A program made the translations under genes and the position numbers. Shown piece by piece: positions 1 through 8,758 of a stretch of DNA of 64,000 nt. Origin of the DNA: Glycomyces arizonensis DSM 44726 (GTDB lineage: Bacteria > Actinomycetota > Actinomycetes > Mycobacteriales > Micromonosporaceae); NCBI RefSeq assembly GCF_000482705.1, contig NZ_AXWO01000016.1, positions 1-64,000 on the forward strand, given 5' to 3'. Each line of letters begins with the position of its first letter. Within the stretch, counting starts at the first letter, position 1. The notes under the pieces were generated by a model. It made no database searches. It saw only the letters and a list, made by a program, of their open reading frames with translations, and was not told the origin of the DNA.

Positions 1-258
1 TCGCTTGGCCCGCTTGTGGTAGCCGGACTGGTTCGGAATGTACGGGAACAGGTGTCGGAAGTTCTTGCGGGCGTAACGAACCCAGCGGCGCTCGCCTTTG
101 ACCTGGAACAGGTGCTGGGCAACCATGAGGCACACCAGCTCGGCGTCGCTGAGCTCCTTCGGCTTTCCGGGCTTTCGCCCCTCCCGGGGGATGACGTGAT
201 CGTCAACGACCACGTAGAGTGCGGTCAAGAGGGTCTCGATGTCCTGAGTATTGTTCAC
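1..258 (-). CDS. IS982-family transposase, N-terminal part (cut by window edge)
   Basis: A GTG-initiated reading frame of 86 codons runs off the left edge. Residues near 20-60 (VVDDHV, LSDAELVCLMVAQ) and the end (FPYIPNQSGYHKR) match the conserved N-terminal region of IS982-family transposases, which move a small insertion sequence by DDE chemistry. The catalytic core would lie outside the window, so completeness cannot be judged. The IS terminus should lie between the start codon and the ArsR-type gene that ends at 320. I could not place it with confidence. Confidence 0.8.
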   Translation of the reverse strand, partial: MNNTQDIETLLTALYVVVDDHVIPREGRKPGKPKELSDAELVCLMVAQHLFQVKGERRWVRYARKNFRHLFPYIPNQSGYHKRAKR

Positions 259-319
259 ACTTCACTCAACGAGACCCTCTCCTGCTGGTCACGACCCGAC
301 CGGGTTAGGAATCAATCAT

Positions 320-1102
320 CTAGAGCGGCTCGCCGGTCTCCAGCAGGGTCTTCATGCTCGACAGGAGCTGCGGCCAGCCCTGGCCGATCATGTCCCGGAC
401 GGTGCTGCCGGGTGCGAATCCGTCGTGGGTCACGGTCAGCTTGACCGCCTCGCCCGCGGGTTCGAGTTCGAAGGTGACCTTGGAGCGCGGCTCGGCGGCG
501 ATCGCGGCGAGCGCGTCCTCGTCCACCCCGGCGTTCGCGGCCCACTCGGGCGTGAAGGTGTGCCAGGTGTAGGACAGGCGCCGGGGCGGGTCGCACTCCA
601 GGACCCGCTGGTCGGGGTGCGCGGTCTTCACGCCGTTCTCGACCCAGGTCATCGTCGAGCCGGGCCGCCAGTCGGTGTCGAGGGCGACGCCCCAGTAGCG
701 CTTGGTGAACTCGGGCTCGGTCAATGCCCGCCAGAGCCGCTCGGGCGTGGTCTTGACATGGGTGACGTAGACGAATGCGGTGGTGGTCTCCACGGTCTGC
801 TCCTCCAGTGCGGTCTTCAGGTCGGCCAGCGCTCGCGCCCGTTCGCGGTCGTAGCGGCTGATCCACCGGTCGGCGATGGCGTTGATGGGGGCGGCGTTCA
901 GGTAGTGGAGCTTCTCGCGGCCTCGCCGGGCGGCGGTGACCAGCCCGGCGGCCTCCAGGATCCCCAGGTGCTTGCTGACCGACTGCCGGGCCATCGCCAG
1001 GCCCTCGCACAGCTCGCGCAGGCTCAGGCCATTGCGCTCGTTGAGCCGGTCGAGCAGTCGGCGGCGGACCGGGTCGGCCAGCGCCTTGAACACGTCGTCC
1101 AT
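320..1102 (-). CDS. ArsR-type HTH regulator fused to SRPBCC (AHSA1-like) domain
   Basis: 260 aa. Residues 1-90 form an ArsR-type winged helix (FKALADPVRRRLLDRL, then ARQSVSKHLGILEAAGLV). Residues 110-255 form an AHSA1/SRPBCC ligand-binding fold (VTHVKTTPERLWRALTEPEF, ending DMIGQGWPQLLSSMKTLLE). Such fusions are probably ligand-sensing repressors, but the ligand is unknown. The ATG at 1102 is the natural start because the HTH begins there. The upstream gap holds a perfect 18-bp palindrome, suggesting autoregulation. There are no metal-binding cysteines of the ArsR/SmtB type in the HTH. Confidence 0.88.
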   Translation of the reverse strand: MDDVFKALADPVRRRLLDRLNERNGLSLRELCEGLAMARQSVSKHLGILEAAGLVTAARRGREKLHYLNAAPINAIADRWISRYDRERARALADLKTALEEQTVETTTAFVYVTHVKTTPERLWRALTEPEFTKRYWGVALDTDWRPGSTMTWVENGVKTAHPDQRVLECDPPRRLSYTWHTFTPEWAANAGVDEDALAAIAAEPRSKVTFELEPAGEAVKLTVTHDGFAPGSTVRDMIGQGWPQLLSSMKTLLETGEPL

Positions 1103-1226
1103 TCGCCACTTCCGGATATGCGGATGTTCGGTCGCCTCGATAATAGGCAGCCAAATGGCTGCATGTCAAGCACCTTCCGGATATCCGGAAGTCCGACAGT
1201 GTGGCCAGCGGGCCGGAGGGCGGGCC
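1103..1226. promoter_or_regulatory. Probable operator region of the ArsR-SRPBCC gene
   Basis: A perfect 18-bp palindrome, CTTCCGGATATCCGGAAG, lies at 1174-1191. A second, degenerate copy (CTTCCGGATATGCGGA) lies at 1109-1124, next to the start codon of the minus-strand regulator. Between them, 1147-1162 is another inverted repeat (GCAGCCA, 2 nt, TGGCTGC). Repressor-site identity is inferred from position and symmetry only. Confidence 0.55.
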
Positions 1227-1823
1227 TCAGAGCCTTCCGGCGACGGTCGTGGTCACCTCGGCGACACCGTTTCTGTAGGGAAGGCCCTCGTCGTCGGGGT
1301 CCTCGCTCGGCGGTCCGCCGCGCCGCTTCACCGAGGCCTCCTCCAGCGGCAGGGCCATGATCGCCGTGGCCGAGTCCTCCTTGGCGCTGGGCTCGCGCGA
1401 GCGCTCCGAGCGCCCGGTCGACATGCGCTCGACCAGGGCCCGCATCATCAGCCACCGCTCGTGCGCGTCGGTCACCAGAGCGGCCCGGCCGTGCACCACC
1501 ACGCTGCGGTAGTTCATCGAGTGGTGGAACCAGGACTTGGCGAAGACCAGGCCGTCGACGATGGTCGCCGTCAGGCACACGTCGAGGCCCTCCCGGGCGG
1601 CCAGTCCCATCGAGGAGCCGGTCGAGCCGTGGAAGTACACCGTGCTCCCCACGCGGGCGTGGAAGGTCGGCAGGATGCGCGGGGCGCCGTCGGGGCCGGT
1701 GAAGGCCACGTCGCAGAACAGGGCCTCGTCGAGGACCTGGAAGGCCGGGGCCCGGTCGTAGGCGAGGCGCTCGGCGGACCGCGTTGGGGTGGTGCGGTCG
1801 GTCTGGTTGAACAGGGTGCTCAT
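1227..1823 (-). CDS. Pyridoxamine 5'-phosphate oxidase-fold (flavin/nucleotide-binding) protein
   Basis: 198 aa from the ATG at 1823 (MSTLFNQTDR), which has a GGGAG ribosome-binding site just upstream. The frame is open 12 codons further without a good site. The split-barrel motif is visible: DEALFCDVAFTGPDG, then TFHARVGSTVYFHGSTGS, GLDVCLTATIVDGLVFAKSW, HHSMNYRSVVVHG. These are typical of FMN- or F420-binding PNPOx-like proteins that act on small molecules. It is divergent from a MocR-type regulator, a common pairing that suggests vitamin B6-related or detoxification control. The exact substrate is unknown. Confidence 0.82.
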   Translation of the reverse strand: MSTLFNQTDRTTPTRSAERLAYDRAPAFQVLDEALFCDVAFTGPDGAPRILPTFHARVGSTVYFHGSTGSSMGLAAREGLDVCLTATIVDGLVFAKSWFHHSMNYRSVVVHGRAALVTDAHERWLMMRALVERMSTGRSERSREPSAKEDSATAIMALPLEEASVKRRGGPPSEDPDDEGLPYRNGVAEVTTTVAGRL

Positions 1824-1845
1824 GGGGGGCTCCCGTCGTCTTGTT

Positions 1846-1882
1846 TTGTACTGGTACAATACCTGAGTTATGTCGGTACATT
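1846..1882. promoter_or_regulatory. MocR-type operator and leaderless promoter
   Basis: TTGTAC-TG-GTACAA (1846-1859) is an inverted repeat. GGTACAAT (1853-1860) recurs as GGTACATT at 1874-1881, a direct repeat spaced 21 bp, about two helical turns, as MocR regulators typically bind. TGGTACAAT at 1852-1860 reads as an extended -10. The ATG of the regulator follows 9 nt later with no Shine-Dalgarno, so its mRNA is probably leaderless. The second repeat overlaps the start of the gene. Confidence 0.6.
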
Positions 1883-3180
1883 ATCAGATCACGGGCTCGG
1901 CCGCGAGCGAGATAGCCGCCAGCGTCGAGGTCGGCGTGCGCGACGGCCACCTGCGGCCCGGCCTCACCCTGCCCGCCGTCCGCAAGCTCGCCGCCGACCT
2001 CGGCGTCGCCGCGGGCACCGTCGCCGCCGCCTACCGCCAGCTGCGCCAGCGCGGCGTCGTCGAGACCGGCGGCCGGGCCGGGACCGTCGTGCGCGAACGC
2101 TCCGCCTTCACCCCCGCCGGGACCATCACCGTCCCGCCCGGCGTCCTCGACCTCGTCAGCGGCGAACCCGACCCCGAGCTGCTGCCCGACCTCGCCGCCC
2201 TCAAACCGCGCGTCGAAGTCGGCCCGGGCGACTACCGCAACGGCGGCCCCTGCCCCGACCTGCTCGACCTCGCCCGCGAGCGCCTCGCCGCCGACGGCGT
2301 CCACGGCGAGCTCACCGTCACCTCCGGGGCGCTCGACGCCTTCGAACGCGGCCTGGCCGCCCGGTGCGCCCCCGGCGACACCGTCGCCGTCGAGGAGCCC
2401 ACCTGGTCCAACGGGCGCGACCTGCTGCTCGCCGCCGGGTACCGCGTCGTCCCCGTCGCCGTCGACGCCGACGGCCCGATACCGTCCGAACTGGACGATG
2501 CCTTGGCGGGCGGCGCCCGCGCCTTCGTCCTCACCGCCCGCGGCCAGAACCCCACCGGCGCCGCCGTCTCCTCAGGCCGCGCCACCGCCCTCCGCGACGT
2601 CATCGCCGCCCACCGGGGCGCCTTCGTCATCGAGGACGACCACTGGGGCGAGCTGGGCCGCACCCCGCTCCACTTCGTCGCCGACGCCGCCGAGCGGTGG
2701 ATGTTCGTCCGCTCCGCCTCCAAGCCCTACGGGCCCGCCCTGCGCTGCGCCGTCGTCGCCGCCGACGCCGACACCAAGGCCCGCGTCCAAGGGCGCATGG
2801 CCATCTCCCACGGCTGGGTCTCGTGCATCCTCCAGCACTTCGTCATCGCCGCATGGGAGGACGAGGGCGTCGCCGCCCTCGTCGAGGCCGCCGGGCGGCG
2901 CTACGCCGAACGCCAGGCCGCCCTGCGCGAGGCCCTCGCCGAGCGCGGCGTCCACGCCTTCGGCCGCTCCGGGCTCAACCTGTGGATCCCGGTCGCCGAC
3001 GAGACCGCCGCCGTCGTCGCCCTCCGCGACGCCGGGTACGCCGTCGCTCCCGGGCGCTCCTACTCCCTCCGCGGCGAGCAGGGCATCCGCGTCAGCACCG
3101 CCCGGCTCGACCCCGAACTCGCCCCGGCGGTGGCCGACGCCGTCGCCGCGGCGGCCGGACCGGTGGCCCCACCGGTCTGA
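1870..3180 (+). CDS. MocR/PdxR-type regulator (GntR HTH plus aminotransferase domain)
   Basis: 436 aa. Residues 1-75 are a GntR winged helix (LRPGLTLPAVRKLAADLGVAAGTV...YRQLRQRGVV). The rest is a class I aminotransferase fold: LTARGQNPTGA, IEDDHWGEL (PLP-phenolate Asp), and SASKPYGP containing the PLP Schiff-base lysine. Such fusions sense PLP or a PLP adduct and control a neighbouring gene, here probably the divergent PNPOx-fold gene and itself. The start is fixed by a promoter 9 nt upstream (leaderless). An MFS exporter follows after 21 nt on the same strand and may share the transcript. Confidence 0.9.
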   Translation: MSVHYQITGSAASEIAASVEVGVRDGHLRPGLTLPAVRKLAADLGVAAGTVAAAYRQLRQRGVVETGGRAGTVVRERSAFTPAGTITVPPGVLDLVSGEPDPELLPDLAALKPRVEVGPGDYRNGGPCPDLLDLARERLAADGVHGELTVTSGALDAFERGLAARCAPGDTVAVEEPTWSNGRDLLLAAGYRVVPVAVDADGPIPSELDDALAGGARAFVLTARGQNPTGAAVSSGRATALRDVIAAHRGAFVIEDDHWGELGRTPLHFVADAAERWMFVRSASKPYGPALRCAVVAADADTKARVQGRMAISHGWVSCILQHFVIAAWEDEGVAALVEAAGRRYAERQAALREALAERGVHAFGRSGLNLWIPVADETAAVVALRDAGYAVAPGRSYSLRGEQGIRVSTARLDPELAPAVADAVAAAAGPVAPPV

Positions 3181-3201
3181 CAACTCCAGAAAGGACCCCC
3201 G

Positions 3202-4470
3202 ATGGCAACAGCGCGAGAAGCGCCCCCCGACACCGCCGCGATCCAGCGCCGCACCCTGCGCCTGCTGTTCTGCACCCAGATCCTCGGCGGCCTCGCCGTC
3301 GGCATCGGCATCGCCTTCGGCGCCCTCCTCGTCGAGGAGATGACCGGCTCGGGCACCTTCGCCGGGCTCGCGCAGAGCCTGTTCGTCGGCGGATCGGCGC
3401 TCGTCGTCGTCCCCGCCGTCCGCATCACCGAGCGCTTCGGGCGCCGCGGCGGCCTCGTCTTCGGCTACACCGGCGCCGTCGCCGGAACCGCCGTCGTCCT
3501 CGCCGGGATCACCCTCGACACCGCCGCACTCGCCATCGGCGGCTACTTCCTGCTCGGCAGCGCCTCCTACGCCGGGCTCCAATCCCGCTACGCCGGGGCC
3601 GACCTCGCCCCGGCCGACAAGCGCGGCACGCACCTGTCGACGATCGTGTGGGCCGCGACCATCGGCAGCGTCACCGGCCCGTCCCTGGCGGCCCTGGCCG
3701 AACGCGGCTGGAAGGGCTGGCTCGGCGGCCCCGACTACATCGGCCCCACCGTCGCCATGGGCGTCCTGTGCCTGGTGACCGCGACCGTCCTGTTCGCCTT
3801 CCTGCGCCCCGACCCGCTCCTGACCGCCCGGGCGCTCTCCGGCGAGACCCACGCCCCCAGGCGCTCGGTCGCCGACGGCCTCCGCACGGCCCGCGCCGAC
3901 CCGACCGTCCGCACCGCCGTCATCGCCGCCGCCCTCGGCCACTTCGTGATGGTCGGCGTCATGGCCATGACCGCCCTGCACGTCAAGCACGGCATGGACG
4001 ATCCGGCCGAGGTGCTCACCGTCGTGGGCTTCATCCTCGGCCTCCACATCGGCGGCATGTACGCCTTCGCGCCGATCATCGGCCGCCTCGTCGACCGCCG
4101 CGGCCCCCGGCCGGTCCTGGCAGCGGGCGCCGCCCTCCTCGTCGCCGCCTGCGCCGTCGCCGGGACGGCCTCGGCCGGCAGCCACGTCCAGATCAGCGCC
4201 GGTCTCGTGCTGCTCGGCCTCGGATGGTCGGCGATGACCGTCGCCTCGGCGTCCATGCTCACCGGCGCGGTCACCCCCGCCCGGCGCCCGTCCACGCAGG
4301 GCTTCTCGGACATGGTCATGGGCCTGTCCGCCATGGGCGCGGGGATCGCCGCCGGGCCGATCACCGAGTATCTGGGCTACGGCATGCTCAACCTCTGCTG
4401 CGCCGTGGTGACGCTCGCGGGCGCCCCGCTCCTGCTGCGCGGGCAGCGGGAGGCGGCGCCCGCCTCTTGA
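3202..4470 (+). CDS. MFS transporter
   Basis: 422 aa with about 12 hydrophobic helices. The first starts near residue 20 (LLFCTQILGGLAVGIGIAFGALL) and a central charged loop lies near 200-225. A loop of the RFGRRGG type after TM2 (ERFGRRGGLVFGY) and DRRGPRPVLAAG in the second half are the usual MFS loops. Probably an exporter. A ribosome site (AGAAAGGA) precedes the ATG. It lies 21 nt downstream of the MocR gene and ends 5 nt from the end of gdhA, so the two are tail to tail. Substrate unknown. Confidence 0.85.
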   Translation: MATAREAPPDTAAIQRRTLRLLFCTQILGGLAVGIGIAFGALLVEEMTGSGTFAGLAQSLFVGGSALVVVPAVRITERFGRRGGLVFGYTGAVAGTAVVLAGITLDTAALAIGGYFLLGSASYAGLQSRYAGADLAPADKRGTHLSTIVWAATIGSVTGPSLAALAERGWKGWLGGPDYIGPTVAMGVLCLVTATVLFAFLRPDPLLTARALSGETHAPRRSVADGLRTARADPTVRTAVIAAALGHFVMVGVMAMTALHVKHGMDDPAEVLTVVGFILGLHIGGMYAFAPIIGRLVDRRGPRPVLAAGAALLVAACAVAGTASAGSHVQISAGLVLLGLGWSAMTVASASMLTGAVTPARRPSTQGFSDMVMGLSAMGAGIAAGPITEYLGYGMLNLCCAVVTLAGAPLLLRGQREAAPAS

Positions 4471-4475
4471 CCGAC

Positions 4476-5945
<1,470 letters not shown>

Positions 5946-5989
5946 TCACCGACCGCGGCACTGAGGTCGGCGAGGGGCAACCGGTCGGC

Positions 5990-6613
5990 TCAGCGGTCGG
6001 GGTGCGGCGCGATACCGATGGACAACGCTTGCCGACGCCGGTGCACAGTAAGATAGCGTAGTCCCTCCGCTCCCGCGGTGAACTCCCGTCGCGACCGGCG
6101 AGGCAGCCACACCACCGCGCCGGGTTCGAGGTCGATCGCGCCGAGCTCGGTGACCAGCCGTCCGCCGCCCGCGAGGACGTGCACGAGGACGTCGAGATCG
6201 GGACCGTCGTGGGCGCCGATGCCCCCGCCCGGCGGCAGCGCGATGACGTTCGAGTCGAGGTCTCGCTCGTCCTCCTGGAGCCGCCACACCGCCCCGCTCA
6301 CGCCGGGCGCGCCGACGTCGGCCGCGAGGGCGGCGGTGTCGGCCAGGACGCGGGGGAGCGGCGTCGAGGCGAGCCTGGTGATCCGGATCCGCCAGTTCCG
6401 CTTCTCGCGGGAGAGGTACTCCCAGCCGTGGCCGCCGGGGTGCCTGGCCTCGAACTCGTCGTGCAGGTGCTTCGGGTCGTGGTCGTTGACCAGGACGAGG
6501 GAAGCGCCGACCGGCAGCGCGTCGTAGGCCTCGAAGATCGCCGGGTGCTTGTCCGGCTTGCGCATCGCCCGCACGTCGAGTTCCCGCTGCTGATCGGTTC
6601 CCTGTGAGGACAT
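5990..6613 (-). CDS. DUF2249 domain protein with C-terminal cupin-like domain
   Basis: 207 aa. Residues 10-85 match DUF2249 (ELDVRAM, HPAIFEAYDALPVGASLVLVNDHDP, WEYLSREKRNWRIRITR). DUF2249 is often found near nitrogen-oxide and redox enzymes. Residues 115-200 look like a small beta-barrel cupin (GPDLDVLVHVLAGGGRLVTELGAIDLEPGAVVWLPRRSRREF) lacking the full His metal set. It is divergent from a cysteine-containing HTH regulator, so regulated expression in response to redox or NO stress is plausible. Function not established. Confidence 0.75.
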   Translation of the reverse strand: MSSQGTDQQRELDVRAMRKPDKHPAIFEAYDALPVGASLVLVNDHDPKHLHDEFEARHPGGHGWEYLSREKRNWRIRITRLASTPLPRVLADTAALAADVGAPGVSGAVWRLQEDERDLDSNVIALPPGGGIGAHDGPDLDVLVHVLAGGGRLVTELGAIDLEPGAVVWLPRRSRREFTAGAEGLRYLTVHRRRQALSIGIAPHPDR

Positions 6614-6734
6614 TCGCGCTCCCCGCCTCGATGTTTCTACAATGACTGTTTGTGTAAACTATAGCCGTGGTCGCCGCGACCGTGAATCCGCGCTCTCGCC
6701 CGACCGAGGACAGCGCGAGGGGAGCGTGGCCGAC
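6614..6734. promoter_or_regulatory. Divergent promoter region, DUF2249 gene / HTH regulator
   Basis: An imperfect inverted repeat, GTTTCTACA near 6630-6638 and TGTGTAAAC near 6651-6659, lies midway between the two divergent genes in an AT-richer patch. It is a good candidate operator for the adjacent HTH protein. Confidence 0.4.
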
Positions 6735-7376
6735 ATGGCCGATGACGACGTGAGACACCCCGCGAGCAGACGGGACGAAGTGCTCCGGACGCTCAAGGAG
6801 GCGGCCGGGCCGCTGAGCATCGCCGAGATCGCCGAGGCGCTCGAAGTGCACCCCAACACCGTCCGGTTCCACCTCGACAAGCTCGTCGAACGCGGGCAGG
6901 TCGAGCGCGGCCGGGCCGACCGGCGCGTCCCCGGGCGCCCCGCGCAGGTCTTCCGGGCCGCGCCCGGCATGGACCCCGCCGGGCCGCGGCACTACCGGCT
7001 GCTCGCCGAGGCCCTCACCCGCGGCCTCGCCGCCGCGCCCGACTCCCGCGCCCGCGCTATCGAGGCCGGACGCGCCTGGGGGCTCCGCTCGGCCTCGGGA
7101 GCGGACGCCGCCGCGGGCGCCGACGACGCCCTCGAACGCCTCGCGGCCCTGCTCGACGAGCTCGGATTCGCACCGCAGCGGCAGGGCGGCGCGCAGATCG
7201 GGCTGCGGCACTGCCCCTTCCTCGAACTCGCCGCGTCCGGCTCCCCGATCGTCTGCCAGATCCACCTCGGCCTGATGCGGGGCGCCCTCGAAGCCTGGCG
7301 CTCGCCGGTCACCGTCGACCGGCTGGAGGCCTTCGCCGAACCCGACCGGTGCCTCGCGCACACCGCCCCGCATTGA
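6735..7376 (+). CDS. HTH transcriptional regulator with conserved C-terminal cysteines (SufR-like)
   Basis: 213 aa. A winged helix spans about residues 12-75 (RRDEVLRTLKEAAGPLSIAEIAEALEVHPNTVRFHLDKLVERGQVE). The C-terminus has LRHCPFLEL, SPIVCQIHLGLMRGALEAW and DRCLAHT. Three spaced Cys are typical of ArsR-fold regulators that carry an Fe-S cluster, as in SufR. Cluster binding here is inference. The start could instead be the GTG at 6726. I prefer the ATG because GAGGGGA (6717-6723) is then better spaced. A membrane protein follows after 11 nt, likely the same transcript. Confidence 0.78.
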   Translation: MADDDVRHPASRRDEVLRTLKEAAGPLSIAEIAEALEVHPNTVRFHLDKLVERGQVERGRADRRVPGRPAQVFRAAPGMDPAGPRHYRLLAEALTRGLAAAPDSRARAIEAGRAWGLRSASGADAAAGADDALERLAALLDELGFAPQRQGGAQIGLRHCPFLELAASGSPIVCQIHLGLMRGALEAWRSPVTVDRLEAFAEPDRCLAHTAPH

Positions 7377-7387
7377 AAGGGAACACC

Positions 7388-7885
7388 GTGAACCCATCGG
7401 CACCCGCACTGCGCCCCAATGCCCCATCCAGCAGTGCCCTCTTCAGCAGAGCCTTGTTCACAGGTGGCGTCGTCTGCGTCGTCCTCGGCGGCGTCGTCGC
7501 GGCCTTCACCGGGCCGCTCGACCTCGCGAAAGGCAGCTGGGCGGCGGCCTACCTCGTCCTCGTGTGCGGGACGGCGTCGTGCGCGATCGCCGCCGCGCAG
7601 GCGCGGCTGATCGGCCGCGCGATCCCGGCGGGTCCGGTCCGGACGCAGGCGGCCACTTGGGCCGCGGGCAACGCGGCGGTCATCGTCGGCACGTTCACCG
7701 AACTCCCGCTCGTGGTCGACGCCGGGGCGGCACTGCTGGTGGTGGCCCTGGGCATCGCGTTCGCCCTCACCAGAGGGGCCGCGCTCGGGCTCGCGCTGCG
7801 GGCCTACCGGGCCGCGCTGATCGTGCTCGGCGTCAGCATCCCGATCGGCATGCTCCTGGCCCACCTGCGCAATGGTGCCGTCTAA
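7388..7885 (+). CDS. Small multi-pass membrane protein
   Basis: 165 aa from the GTG at 7388, with AAAGGGAA just upstream. About five hydrophobic segments: ALFTGGVVCVVLGGVVAAF, AAYLVLVCGTASCAIAAA, a middle pair (AAGNAAVIVGTF, AGAALLVVALGIAFALT) and LIVLGVSIPIGMLLAHL. No family recognised. It follows the Cys-HTH regulator by 11 nt, so it is probably cotranscribed and in the same (possibly redox-linked) regulon. Confidence 0.7.
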   Translation: MNPSAPALRPNAPSSSALFSRALFTGGVVCVVLGGVVAAFTGPLDLAKGSWAAAYLVLVCGTASCAIAAAQARLIGRAIPAGPVRTQAATWAAGNAAVIVGTFTELPLVVDAGAALLVVALGIAFALTRGAALGLALRAYRAALIVLGVSIPIGMLLAHLRNGAV

Positions 7886-7914
7886 CAAACAATGCCATCT
7901 GACAAACGCCCCGC

Positions 7915-8697
7915 CTAATAGCCGAACGCGCTCGGCGCGTTCTGGCCCGCGTCGACGGGGACGACCGCGCCGTTGACGGCCTTCGCGCCGTCCGAGAGCA
8001 GGAACGCGATCACCGACGCCACGTCCACCGGGTCCACCAGCTGCCCGCCGGGGAACTCCTGCTCGAACGCGGCGTACTCCTCGGGCCGGTCCACCCGCAT
8101 CCGGTCCCAGAACCGGTCGGGCACCAGCATCGACCCCGGCGCGACGGCGTTGACGCGGACGCCCTGCGAGCCGAGCTCCCTGGCGAGCACCGCCGCCGCG
8201 TGGTTGAGCGCGGCCTTGGTGGCGCCGTACGTCAGCCCCGGCGCGGGCTTCGAGCCCGAGATCGACGACACCAGCACCGCCGAGCCGCTCGTGCGCCGCA
8301 GCTGCGGCACCGCCACGCGCAGCGCCGTCATCGCGCCGACCACGTTCACGCCCAGCGTGTAAGCCCAGTCGTCCGGCGAGGTGTCCTTCAGGTGCGTGCC
8401 CCTGGCGCCGCCCACGTTGGCCACGATGCCGTGGAAGTCGCCGAGCCGCCGCCCGGCCTCGGCGACGAACTCGACCAGCGTCTGCTCGTCGACCACGTCG
8501 AGCGCCCGCGTGAAGACCGGGACGTCGAATTTCTGCCGCAACCGCTCGGCCTCCTCGTTCAGCCGGGCCGCGTCCCGCGCGCACAGTGCGAGCGGCGCCC
8601 CGGAGGCCGCCAGGAGGTTCGCCGTCGCCAGACCCAGACCGTGGCTGGCGCCCGTGACGAGCACGGGCCGATCAGAGAAGTCGTAATCGAAGTTCAC
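7915..8697 (-). CDS. Short-chain dehydrogenase/reductase
   Basis: 260 aa. It has the NAD(P) motif TGASHGLG at residues 15-22, NVGG (the NNAG equivalent) near 95, a catalytic Ser region (VLVSSISGSKPA), YGATKAALNHAAAV with the Tyr-Lys pair, and a VNAVAPGSM C-terminal motif: a complete classical SDR. The start is GTG at 8697 with GGAGAG 4 nt before it. Substrate unknown. It lies alone between the membrane-protein gene and the 3' end of the siderophore operon. Confidence 0.88.
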   Translation of the reverse strand: MNFDYDFSDRPVLVTGASHGLGLATANLLAASGAPLALCARDAARLNEEAERLRQKFDVPVFTRALDVVDEQTLVEFVAEAGRRLGDFHGIVANVGGARGTHLKDTSPDDWAYTLGVNVVGAMTALRVAVPQLRRTSGSAVLVSSISGSKPAPGLTYGATKAALNHAAAVLARELGSQGVRVNAVAPGSMLVPDRFWDRMRVDRPEEYAAFEQEFPGGQLVDPVDVASVIAFLLSDGAKAVNGAVVPVDAGQNAPSAFGY

Positions 8698-8758
8698 CTC
8701 TCCATCATGGCGTGTGCTGTCACCCCGTCCCCGCGGTCCCGCGCCGCCGGTGAGGCGA

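Noticed and set aside
251-319. Exact terminal inverted repeat of the IS982 element
   Set aside because: The other end is outside the window, so no pairing or target duplication can be shown.
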